The translations under genes were made by a program, and so were the position numbers. A DNA stretch of 64,000 bases from JBBQUN01 sp963698395 (GTDB taxonomy: Bacteria; Actinomycetota; Acidimicrobiia; Acidimicrobiales; SZUA-35), in assembly GCA_963698395.1 (NCBI GenBank), contig CAVOQQ010000006.1:248001-312000 (forward strand), in the 5' to 3' direction. Each line of letters opens with the position of its first letter. The first letter of the stretch is position 1. This document shows positions 57,524 through 64,000 of this stretch, piece after piece. The notes beneath the pieces are model-generated. The model worked only from the letters and a program-made list of their open reading frames with translations, had not been told where the DNA came from and did not search any database.

Positions 57524-58636
57524 ATGAACGACCTACGGCCCTTTTCGATCGCGGTCCCCGATGAGGTGTTGGTCGACCTCCGCGACCGGCTTCGGCGCAC
57601 CCGCTGGCCCGATCCCGAACTGGTCGACGACTGGTCGCAAGGTGTACCGCTGTCGTACGTGCAAGAGGTCTGCGCCTACTGGGCGAATGACTACGACTGG
57701 CGTTCGAGAGAAGTCCAGCTCAACCGGTTCGATCACTTCCTCACCGAGATCGACGGCGTCGACATCCACTTCATCCACCAGCGGTCGTCGCAACCCGAGG
57801 CCACACCACTGATCCTCACCCACGGCTGGCCCGGCTCGATCGTGGAGTTCCACAAGGTGATCGAACCACTGACCGAGGCGGGATTCCACGTCATTGCGCC
57901 GTCACTGCCGGGCTTCGGCTTCTCGGGCAAGCCGACGTCGATCGGGTGGGGCGTCGAGAAGATCGCCGAAGCGTGGGGTGAACTGATGGCCCGGCTCGGC
58001 TACGACCGATATCTCGCTCAGGGCGGCGACTGGGGTTCGGCAGTCACCGCCAACATCGGCCGATCGCAGACCGATCACTGCTTCGGTGTGCACATGACCC
58101 TGAACATGGGGGGCCGCCCGCCGGCCGATGGTGCCGAGCCCGGGGCCGATGAACTCCATGCGCTCGAACGGGCCAAGTACTACAGCGATTGGGACTCCGG
58201 TTACTCGTCCCAACAGGCAACCCGTCCTCAGACCCTCGGCTACGGACTGGCCGACTCGCCATCAGGTCAGGCCGCATGGATTCTGGAGAAATTCTGGGCC
58301 TGGACCGACTGCGACGGCCACCCGGAGAACGTGCTCACCAGAGACGAGTTGCTCGACAACATCATGCTCTACTGGGCGACCTCGTCGGCGACGTCGTCGG
58401 CCCGGATCTACTGGGAGAGCTTCGGCCGAGCGAAGGACAAACGGAAGATCGAGATCCCATCGGGCTTCACCGTCTATCCCAAGGAGATCGTTCCGCCGGT
58501 GCGGCGCTGGTGCGAAGGCATGTTCACCAACATCGTGTCGTGGAACGAACGGACCAAGGGCGGTCACTTTGCCGCGTTCGAGCAGCCGGCCTCGTTCGTC
58601 GATGACGTGGTGATGTTCGCCCGGTCGGTCGAGTGA
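57524..58636 (+). CDS. Epoxide hydrolase, alpha/beta-hydrolase fold with EHN domain
   Basis: Opens epoxides to diols. The 370-residue protein starts with the EHN region (F-S-I-A-V-P-D-E-V-L-x-D-L-R-x-R-L-x-x-T-R-W-P), which lies over the fold. Catalytic parts: oxyanion H-G-W-P-G-S, nucleophile elbow G-G-D-W-G-S (Asp), and the base His in K-G-G-H-F-A-A-F-E-Q-P near the end. This is the juvenile-hormone/microsomal epoxide hydrolase type. Alongside P450, enoyl-CoA hydratase and acyl-CoA dehydrogenase it suggests breakdown of hydrophobic compounds. GTG 57515 is an alternative start. Confidence 0.9.
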   Translation: MNDLRPFSIAVPDEVLVDLRDRLRRTRWPDPELVDDWSQGVPLSYVQEVCAYWANDYDWRSREVQLNRFDHFLTEIDGVDIHFIHQRSSQPEATPLILTHGWPGSIVEFHKVIEPLTEAGFHVIAPSLPGFGFSGKPTSIGWGVEKIAEAWGELMARLGYDRYLAQGGDWGSAVTANIGRSQTDHCFGVHMTLNMGGRPPADGAEPGADELHALERAKYYSDWDSGYSSQQATRPQTLGYGLADSPSGQAAWILEKFWAWTDCDGHPENVLTRDELLDNIMLYWATSSATSSARIYWESFGRAKDKRKIEIPSGFTVYPKEIVPPVRRWCEGMFTNIVSWNERTKGGHFAAFEQPASFVDDVVMFARSVE

Positions 58637-58641
58637 GTGGG

Positions 58642-59049
58642 TCAGAACAACCGCTGCAGGATCGCGCCGATCGAGAAGCCCCCGGCGGCGATGGTGCCGG
58701 TCATCAACAGGATCGTCCCCGCCTGGCGAACGATCGAATGGGCCGGCGCCTCCTCGATGATCACGACGTCGTCGAAGGTCTGGACCTGATCGGCGAGTTC
58801 GTGCAGCGCGGCGCGAGCCTCCCTCTGGAGCCGGCGTCCCTCGTTTGACAGCAACGACTCGCTGACCGGTGGTCGGTGATGCTCGAGCACGGCTCGGGCA
58901 GCGTGACCGCGATCGGATCCGGGGATGTGGGAGGTGACGTACTCCAGGTCGTCCAACAGCGCCTGCACCGACTGGTGGGCGATGTCGTTACGCGTCAACG
59001 CAACCTTCACGGCGGGATCGGTCGAATCGTCGAGACGGAGTTCTTGCAC
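58642..59049 (-). CDS. Small protein with C-terminal membrane anchor, unknown
   Basis: A 135-residue product with charged helical residues 1-105 (H-x-x-x-H-R-P-P-V-S-E-S-L-L then R-R-L-Q-R-E-A-R-A-A-L-H-E-L), predicted to be cytoplasmic and partly coiled, and a single hydrophobic C-terminal segment about 112-132. No family recognised. GTG 59049 has TAACTT eight bases upstream. It follows the HTTM-like gene on the same strand but its own promoter box suggests separate expression. Confidence 0.6.
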   Translation of the reverse strand: MQELRLDDSTDPAVKVALTRNDIAHQSVQALLDDLEYVTSHIPGSDRGHAARAVLEHHRPPVSESLLSNEGRRLQREARAALHELADQVQTFDDVVIIEEAPAHSIVRQAGTILLMTGTIAAGGFSIGAILQRLF

Positions 59050-59057
59050 GACCGAAG

Positions 59058-59063
59058 AAGTTA
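59058..59063 (-). promoter_or_regulatory. -10 box of the small anchored-protein gene
   Basis: TAACTT on the minus strand, eight bases before GTG 59049; it overlaps the last codons of the HTTM-like gene. Confidence 0.4.
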
Positions 59064-59813
59064 CCGAGCCGGTGTCGGCGAAGGGGGGATGCTCATTTCA
59101 CTCCTTGTCGAAGCAGATGATGGCAGAGCGAAGTGCGACAGCATCGCAGCGGCGAACGCCCACAGCCCGATCTGGTTGCCGATGACCGCGATCACGCCGA
59201 GGTGGAACCCTGCCGCCGCGATCAACGCTGCGCTGTCGCCCTTCCAGATGATGACGGCAAGCGTGAGCTCGAAGGCGATCACCCAGATCGCCAGCGCCGT
59301 CAGCGACGCGTCAGGAAGGTCGCGAGCGACGACGAGCCCGAGTGGGCCGTCGGCCGACTCCCGCAGGATGTCACCGGACCACCAGGGTGAGCGCAGTTTC
59401 GAGAGGGCGGCGAAGACGTAGACCGTCGAGATCTGTGCCCGGACCGTGAAGGCCAGGGTCGAAGCGGTGTCCGAGAGGAGCAGGAGAATGCACAGACAGG
59501 CAATGAGGACCGTGTGATTGCTGTAGAGCTGTTGGTCGATCGTCAGCGCCAGGGAGGACGAGGCCAGCACGGCGGCGGCACCGATGCGTTGCCGCCCGAC
59601 CAGCAGCATCACCCCGCCCAGGAGCCACATGATCCCGAAGCCGATGGCGACCGGACTCGGCAGTGTCGGCGTTGGCAGGTCGATGCCGAACATCACGACC
59701 GGCACTCGGAGTCTCCCCGCCTCGATCCGCAGGTCGCCGCCTCGATCGATGGCATCGAGGCTCGCCGCCACGCCGAGTATTCGAGCGAAGGCCACCGGGG
59801 ATCGCATCAGCAC
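59061..59813 (-). CDS. HTTM-like multi-pass membrane protein
   Basis: A 250-residue protein with about six hydrophobic segments and the stretch V-Y-V-F-A-A-L-S-K-L-x-S-P-W-W-S-G, which resembles the HTTM (horizontally transferred transmembrane) domain related to vitamin-K-dependent gamma-carboxylase. Such proteins in bacteria have no confirmed activity. GTG 59813 overlaps the stop of the small upstream gene, so they form a pair: a polytopic protein with a single-pass partner. Homology is judged by eye and is moderate. Confidence 0.6.
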   Translation of the reverse strand: MLMRSPVAFARILGVAASLDAIDRGGDLRIEAGRLRVPVVMFGIDLPTPTLPSPVAIGFGIMWLLGGVMLLVGRQRIGAAAVLASSSLALTIDQQLYSNHTVLIACLCILLLLSDTASTLAFTVRAQISTVYVFAALSKLRSPWWSGDILRESADGPLGLVVARDLPDASLTALAIWVIAFELTLAVIIWKGDSAALIAAAGFHLGVIAVIGNQIGLWAFAAAMLSHFALPSSASTRSEMSIPPSPTPAR

Positions 59814-60148
59814 GACGTGGTCTTCGAACGATCGCCGAACTCGACCTCGACCGCCACGGTGGTGGAGTCGCGGTCACAGAGGTAGTCGGCGAGGGCATCG
59901 TCGAGTCGGAGTTCGGGTCGAGGGCGTACCAACAGCGAATCGACGTCGATGGACGTCCTCGCACCGTCGGCGTCGATCACGGTGGCGGCAGAGCGCGCCC
60001 CGTGTGCGGTGTACATCTGCCAGCCGAAGGCGCTCGGACGGGGGTCGTCGCCTCGGGTCACGAGAAGCGCCGCCGCCAGCAGTACCTGCAGCAAGACGAA
60101 GGCAGCGGCCGCGTCGCCGATACCGAACCTCGCCGACGTTCCTCGCAC
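59807..60148 (-). CDS. Single-pass protein paired with the HTTM-like gene
   Basis: 113 residues with one hydrophobic segment at about 14-32 and an extracytoplasmic domain with W-Q-M-Y-T, a short acidic stretch, and two Cys residues (one in Y-L-C-D-R-D, one at the C-terminus). F-G-W-Q-M-Y resembles lines found in companions of HTTM proteins. GTG 60148 has TAGGTT six bases upstream. Its stop overlaps the HTTM-like start. Unknown function. Confidence 0.6.
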   Translation of the reverse strand: MRGTSARFGIGDAAAAFVLLQVLLAAALLVTRGDDPRPSAFGWQMYTAHGARSAATVIDADGARTSIDVDSLLVRPRPELRLDDALADYLCDRDSTTVAVEVEFGDRSKTTSC

Positions 60149-60154
60149 GGCCGG

Positions 60155-60160
60155 AACCTA
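60155..60160 (-). promoter_or_regulatory. -10 box of the HTTM-like pair
   Basis: TAGGTT on the minus strand, six bases before GTG 60148. Confidence 0.5.
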
Positions 60161-60179
60161 CCGCCTCGGGGTCAAGCTA

Positions 60180-60191
60180 GGGTGGCCACCC
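60180..60191. promoter_or_regulatory. 12-bp perfect palindrome in the divergent promoter region
   Basis: GGGTGGCCACCC lies between the divergent HTTM-like and ABC-transporter genes, about 20 bp upstream of the first -10 box and 55 bp upstream of the second. Candidate operator. Confidence 0.4.
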
Positions 60192-60245
60192 GTGACGAAA
60201 CACACGCTTCACATTCCACGCGTGCGCGTCGTCGTCGGGGGTGTC

Positions 60246-60251
60246 TAGATT
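60246..60251 (+). promoter_or_regulatory. -10 box of the ABC importer operon
   Basis: TAGATT, eight bases before ATG 60260. Confidence 0.45.
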
Positions 60252-60259
60252 GCGGATCC

Positions 60260-61027
60260 ATGCGGGAGACGATCGATTTGACTGACGCGAATGCCAGACC
60301 CGCCCTGCGATTCGAGAACGCCGGCAAGACGTTTCCCGACGGCACCGTTGCGCTCCAAGGCGTCAGTTTCGACGTCCACCCGGGTGAGTTCGTCACGGTC
60401 GTCGGTCCCTCGGGGTGCGGCAAGAGCACCCTGCTTCGATTGGCGTCGGGACTCGACGACGTAACCGAGGGTTCCTGCACGGTCGACCGAAGCAACATCG
60501 GCTATGTCTTCCAGGACGCCACGCTCCTGCCCTGGCGCAGTGTGCAGCACAACGTGGAACTCATCGCCGAGCTCCACGGTGAACCGATGGCCACTCGTCG
60601 GCAACGGTCGATGGAGGCCATCGCCAAGGTCGGTCTCGGAGGCTTCGAGTCGCACTATCCCCGCCAGCTCTCCGGTGGCATGAGGATGCGGGTGTCACTG
60701 GCTCGATCGCTGGTCATGTCGCCGCCGATCTTCCTGTTCGACGAACCTTTCGGCGCACTCGACGAGATCACGCGTGAGCTGATGAACGAAGAAACGCTCC
60801 GTCTGTTCCAGCAGGAGGGTTTCGCCGGGCTCTTCATCACCCATTCGATCAGCGAGGCGGTGTTCATGAGCACGCGGGTGCTGGTCATGTCCGGTCGTCC
60901 GGGTCGCATCGTCGAGAGCCGAGACATTCCCTTCAGCTACCCACGTGAGCCTGATCTCCGTTTCAGCCCCGAGTTCGCCAGTATCAGTGCCGAACTGAGC
61001 CATGCCCTTCGCGGAGCCCACACATGA
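60260..61027 (+). CDS. ABC transporter ATP-binding protein, NitT/TauT type
   Basis: A 255-residue ATPase of an ABC importer. Walker A G-P-S-G-C-G-K-S, Q-loop V-F-Q-D-A-T-L-L-P-W-R, signature L-S-G-G-M-R-M-R-V-S-L-A-R, Walker B I-F-L-F-D-E-P-F-G-A-L-D-E, H-switch I-T-H-S-I-S-E-A. L-L-P-W-R and F-G-A-L-D are typical of nitrate/sulfonate/bicarbonate or thiamine-precursor importers. The start ATG has a TANNNT box upstream; a longer frame to 59663 covers the divergent promoter and is rejected. It overlaps the permease start by four bases. Confidence 0.92.
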   Translation: MRETIDLTDANARPALRFENAGKTFPDGTVALQGVSFDVHPGEFVTVVGPSGCGKSTLLRLASGLDDVTEGSCTVDRSNIGYVFQDATLLPWRSVQHNVELIAELHGEPMATRRQRSMEAIAKVGLGGFESHYPRQLSGGMRMRVSLARSLVMSPPIFLFDEPFGALDEITRELMNEETLRLFQQEGFAGLFITHSISEAVFMSTRVLVMSGRPGRIVESRDIPFSYPREPDLRFSPEFASISAELSHALRGAHT

Positions 61028-61896
61028 CCGATCTCGCTTCCTCAGAAACCGTCGCGGCCGCCGGCAAGGCGGCGATCGACCCGCCGGTCACTCGTTCGGC
61101 CGTCCGCGAACCCTTCCTCAAGAAGGTCGGACCGCCGTTGGTGGTGTTCGTCGCGTTCGTCGGGCTCTGGTACGCCTACGCCCAGTTCGTCCTCGACGAG
61201 AACGGCCGCAAGACGGCCCTGCCCTATCCGCACCAGGTGCTGACCTCGTTCTGGGACGGCAAGATCGGTGACCAGCCGTGGCAGCTTCTCGGTGCACTCT
61301 GGGTCACCTTCCAGGTGGCCTTCGTGGGACTGGCATTCGCCATGGCCATCGGTGTCACCTTTGCCGTGCTCATGAGTCAGGCGAAATGGGTCGAGACCTC
61401 GTTCTACCCCTATGCCGTGTTCATGCAGACGGTGCCCATCCTCGCGCTGGTGCCGCTGATCGGGTTGCTGATCGGATTCGGATTCTGGTCACGAGTACTC
61501 GTCTGTGTGATGATCAGCCTCTTCCCGATCATCACCAACACCCTCTTCGGGTTGAAGTCGGCCGAGAAGGGGTTGCACGAGCTCTTCGCGCTGCACAACG
61601 ACAGTCGCTGGACCAAGCTGGTCAAACTGCAGCTTCCGGCCGCGCTGCCCGCCATGTTCACCGGGTTCCAGATCTCGGCCGGGCTCTCGGTGATCGGCGC
61701 CATCGTCGGTGGGCTGTTCTTCCAGCGAGGCCCTCGGGACCTCGGGAACCGAATCCTGCTCTACAGCAGTCGGCTCTCGCCAGGAGAGCTGGTGGCGGCG
61801 ATCGTGCTGTCGGCACTGTTGGGGGTCGTGTTCTTTCAGTTCTTCGGATGGCTTGGGCAGAGGCTCACTCGTCACTGGCATCAGCCGGTGCACTGA
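61024..61896 (+). CDS. ABC transporter permease, NitT/TauT type
   Basis: A 290-residue membrane protein with a charged N-terminus of about 38 residues and six helices. The coupling (EAA) loop is L-K-S-A-E-K-G-L-H-E-L-F-A-L-H-N-D-S-x-W-T-K-L-V-K-L-Q-L-P-A-A-L-P, matching BinPDT permeases of the sulfonate/nitrate/HMP-thiazole class. The ATG overlaps the ATPase stop. The following lipoprotein gene gives the third subunit. Substrate unknown. Confidence 0.9.
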   Translation: MTDLASSETVAAAGKAAIDPPVTRSAVREPFLKKVGPPLVVFVAFVGLWYAYAQFVLDENGRKTALPYPHQVLTSFWDGKIGDQPWQLLGALWVTFQVAFVGLAFAMAIGVTFAVLMSQAKWVETSFYPYAVFMQTVPILALVPLIGLLIGFGFWSRVLVCVMISLFPIITNTLFGLKSAEKGLHELFALHNDSRWTKLVKLQLPAALPAMFTGFQISAGLSVIGAIVGGLFFQRGPRDLGNRILLYSSRLSPGELVAAIVLSALLGVVFFQFFGWLGQRLTRHWHQPVH

Positions 61897-61968
61897 GGCG
61901 CCTCGCAACACCGCCACCGAGTGACACAGCCGTCCGTACCCGCGGGCGCACGAAATGGGGAGAAGCAA

Positions 61969-63259
61969 TTGACTCGCAAGGAAAACAATCCGCGATGGCT
62001 CCGGCTCATGGCGCTCATGATGGCCTTTGGCCTCGTTGCCGCGGCCTGCGGCAGCGATAGCGCCGGTGAAGACAGCGCCGGCGGCGACAGTGCTGGTGAG
62101 GACACCACCACGACCGAAGACGGCGGCGACAGTGCCGGCGAAGACAGTGCCGGCGAAGACAGTGCCGGCGAAGACAGGTGCAGATGCCGGCGAAGACAGT
62201 GGTGAAGATGCCGGTGACGGTGAGTCTGCTGCCGGCGCGGGAAGCTTTGCCGACTGTCCGAACCCGATCGTGATCCAGACCGACTGGTTCCCAGAACCCG
62301 AGCACGGTGCGGTCTACAATCTGACCGCCGGCGAGGGCTCGGTCGACCCCGAGTCCGGACGCTTCAGCGGTCCACTGGCCGCCGACCCGAGCATCACCGT
62401 CGAGGTGCGAGCCGGTGGTCCGTTCCTGGGCGATCAGACCACCATCGCAGTCATGGCGACCGATGACGACATCCTCCTCGGGTACGTCAACACCGACGAG
62501 GCCATCAACAACTATGCCGACTTCCCGACCACCGCGGTGTTCGCTCCGCTCGACATCAATCCGCAGATCGTGATGTTCGATCCCGAGACCTACCCGATCT
62601 CGAGCTGGGACGAGGTGAAAGACACCGGAGCCACCATCGCCCACTTCGGCGGCGCCACGTACACCGAGTACCTCGCCGGTGCCGGAATCGTCGACGAGAG
62701 CCAGCTCGATGGTTCCTATGATGGTGCGCCCACGCGGTTCATCGCCGAGGGCGGTGCCCTCATGCAGCAGGGCTTCGCCACCCAGGAGCCCTACAACTAC
62801 GAGAACGTCTTCACCGAGTGGGGCAAGCCGGTCGATTTCCTGCTGATCCACGACTCCGGATTCGAGATCTACCAGGGCCCCCTGGCGATCCTCGATGCAA
62901 AGCTCGATGACGCGGCCCGCTCGTGCCTGTCGGCTCTGGTGCCGGTGCTCCAGCAGTCCGCTGTCGACTTCCAGAACGATCCCACCGCCACCAATGCGGC
63001 GATCGTGCAGGCCGTCATCGACATCGACAGCTTCTGGCAGCTGAGCGAGGACGGCGTGGTCAACACGGTCGCCGAGATGGCTCGCCTCAACGTGGTCGGC
63101 AACGGCCCGAACGGCACCATCGGCGATTTCGACCTCGACCGAGTTGCCGAGGTGATCACCGTCACCCAGGAACAGGTGCCTTCGATCAATGTGCCCGACG
63201 GCATCACCGCCGAGGACCTCGTCACCAACGAGTTCATCGACGAGTCCATCGGTCTGTAG
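61969..63259 (+). CDS. ABC transporter substrate-binding lipoprotein, one frameshift
   Basis: Solute receptor of the importer. The start is TTG 61969, with GGAG six bases upstream; the product then has a basic N-terminus, a hydrophobic core and a lipobox L-V-A-A-A-C, so it is lipidated. A low-complexity Ser/Ala/Gly/Glu/Asp linker (about 30-85) follows, then an NMT1/SsuA-like fold of about 340 residues (I-Q-T-D-W-F-P-E-P-E-H-G-A-V, Q-T-T-I-A-V-M-A-T-D, F-x-x-x-G-G-A-L-M-Q-Q-G-F). One extra G at 62177-62178 breaks the frame in the linker; the repaired protein is 429 residues. The ligand cannot be named. Confidence 0.85.
62056..62215 (+). repeat. In-frame 15-bp repeats coding the lipoprotein linker
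   Basis: At least eight imperfect copies of GACAGTGCCGGCGAA or close variants (Asp-Ser-Ala-Gly-Glu), including three identical ones in a row before the frameshift at 62177. Likely to vary in copy number. Confidence 0.75.
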
Positions 63260-63272
63260 ACCTGCCCCCCGA

Positions 63273-63310
63273 GGCGTGGGTCGTGAGCCGTAGTGCTTGC
63301 GACCCACGCC
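63273..63310 (+). terminator. 11-bp perfect hairpin after the ABC operon
   Basis: Arms GGCGTGGGTCG (63273-63283) and CGACCCACGCC (63300-63310), 16-base loop, 13 bases after the lipoprotein stop. No T-tract; a likely terminator or mRNA 3' stabiliser. Confidence 0.6.
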
Positions 63311-63356
63311 CTGGGAGATCTGTACCCATCAAGAGACCCCGGTTCTCTGCCGTAGT

Positions 63357-63384
63357 CCTTCTCGTAGGAAACACCCCGAGAAGG
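63357..63384 (+). promoter_or_regulatory. Hairpin that would hide the ribosome site of the 32-residue peptide gene
   Basis: CCTTCTCG (63357-63364) and CGAGAAGG (63377-63384) form a perfect 8-bp stem with a 12-base loop. The right arm includes most of the AAGGAG ribosome site (63381-63386), so folding would block translation of the small gene at 63393. Confidence 0.5.
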
Positions 63385-63392
63385 AGCAACAC

Positions 63393-63491
63393 ATGAGCCC
63401 AGCAATGAAAGCACGTCTGTACGCCACCACCGCCGTCGTCGGCCTCAGCGGTCTCATCACCGTCATGGGTGCACCGTGGAAGTTCAACTGA
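63393..63491 (+). CDS. 32-residue single-pass membrane peptide
   Basis: A 33-codon frame with AAGGAG six bases before its ATG, ideal spacing. The product has a basic start (M-S-P-A-M-K-A-R-L-Y), one hydrophobic segment at about 11-26, and a short end G-A-P-W-K-F-N. It has its own upstream hairpin and downstream terminator-like hairpin, forming a full small transcription unit, which argues that it is a real gene. It is not part of the ABC operon. Could be a membrane regulatory peptide, a stress peptide or a type I toxin-like peptide; no antitoxin RNA has been shown. Confidence 0.6.
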   Translation: MSPAMKARLYATTAVVGLSGLITVMGAPWKFN

Positions 63492-63514
63492 GCCGACGAG
63501 GTCAGCGGTCATAG

Positions 63515-63534
63515 GGGCGGGGATGTCCCCGCCC
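63515..63534 (+). terminator. Strong GC hairpin after the 32-residue peptide gene
   Basis: GGGCGGGG-ATGT-CCCCGCCC, a perfect 8-bp stem and 4-base loop, 24 bases after the stop, followed by TCTC. Intrinsic-type terminator with poor T-tract, as is common in high-GC genomes. Confidence 0.7.
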
Positions 63535-63598
63535 TCTCAAATCTGACAGGCGGGCGCCGATAGTCCTCGTGACCGCTCCCGTGGATTTGGGCTCGACC

Positions 63599-64000
63599 AT
63601 GAAACAACTCATCCGGCACGCTCGTGCCCACCGGCTGAGCTTGCTCATCTGGCTCACATCGCTTGCGGCCTTGCTTGTTGTCGTCGCCGCGGTTGCCGGT
63701 CTCCAGGGTGCGTCGCCGATCGGCGATCACGCTCCCGCGTTCGCGGTCTTTGCCGTGCTGTTGTTGGCAGCCGAACTGCGTCCGATGCCGTCGTTGACCG
63801 ATGACACCGAGCTCACCGCCTCGTGGGCCTTTGCCTTCACGCTGCTCCTCATCGCGCCGCTGGCCGGCGCACTGATCGCCGTTGGATTGGCACCTCTCGC
63901 CAGCGATCTGCACAAGCGCAAGCGGATCGACCGAACGGCATTCAACGTTGCCCAGTTCGTGCTGAGTCTCGCCTTTGGCGCGGCCGTCGGATCGATGATC
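63599..64000 (+). CDS. Membrane protein, N-terminal part only (possible MASE-type signalling protein)
   Basis: 134 codons remain open to the window edge. The product has a basic start, then at least four hydrophobic segments (about 13-35, 47-62, 75-100, 113-134) with A-A-E-L-R-P-M-P-S-L-T-D-D-T-E between the second and third. This layout, with the L-R-P and T-x-S-W-A-F-A-F features, resembles the membrane sensor part of actinobacterial c-di-GMP proteins, but the output domain is outside the window. GATAGT at 63559 may be a -10 box. GTG 63569 and GTG 63581 are also possible starts. Confidence 0.6.
   Translation, partial: MKQLIRHARAHRLSLLIWLTSLAALLVVVAAVAGLQGASPIGDHAPAFAVFAVLLLAAELRPMPSLTDDTELTASWAFAFTLLLIAPLAGALIAVGLAPLASDLHKRKRIDRTAFNVAQFVLSLAFGAAVGSMI

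Overview
The window is high-GC bacterial chromosome from an actinobacterium, most likely class Acidimicrobiia. This is inferred from gene content (coenzyme F420 genes cofD and cofE, a mycobacterial-type DUF3516 helicase, a DUF5719 protein, a LytR-CpsA-Psr enzyme, a PTPS-related membrane protein) and from a promoter style in which a TANNNT box sits about 6 bases before the start codon. No rRNA, tRNA, CRISPR array, insertion sequence or phage gene was seen; the content is mostly core chromosome.

Positions 1-9500 hold cell-envelope and exopolysaccharide genes: a truncated SdpI-like protein, thiamine pyrophosphokinase, an LCP ligase, a UDP-sugar dehydrogenase (one frameshift), UDP-glucuronate decarboxylase, three GT4 glycosyltransferases and mannose-1-phosphate guanylyltransferase. 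From 9.5 to 18.1 kb come a DUF3516 helicase and a roughly 2000-residue secreted protein made of two large duplicated halves, Ig-like repeats and a DUF4214 tail. From 18 to 29.7 kb are cofE, a DMT transporter, a lipoprotein, the rmd-gmd-cofD operon, and an overlapping trio of a giant GT2 membrane protein, a DUF5719 protein and a thioredoxin-like protein. FtsH, a CPBP protease, a zinc-ribbon peptide and a large PTPS-related membrane protein follow to 35.8 kb, with two intergenic arrays of tandem hairpins. From 37 to 41 kb lies the mannose-phosphate operon (manB, manA, Trm112-like, SIS isomerase). From 42 to 51 kb are ahcY, comF, hpf, secA, prfB, ftsE and ftsX. The last 13 kb is metabolic and transport: azlCD, ferredoxin plus cytochrome P450, a TauE-type transporter, enoyl-CoA hydratase, acyl-CoA dehydrogenase, epoxide hydrolase, an HTTM-like pair, a three-gene ABC importer, a 32-residue peptide gene and a truncated membrane protein.

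The sugar genes fit one flow: mannose-6-phosphate (manA, SIS isomerase) to mannose-1-phosphate (manB) to GDP-mannose (manC) to GDP-6-deoxy-D-mannose (gmd, rmd), with UDP-glucuronate and UDP-xylose made in parallel. The GT4 and GT2 enzymes would use these donors and the LCP enzyme would attach finished glycan to the wall.

Nine single-base indels interrupt otherwise intact genes, including two each in secA and ahcY. This points to indel errors in the assembly. Coordinates for those genes span the whole repaired gene.
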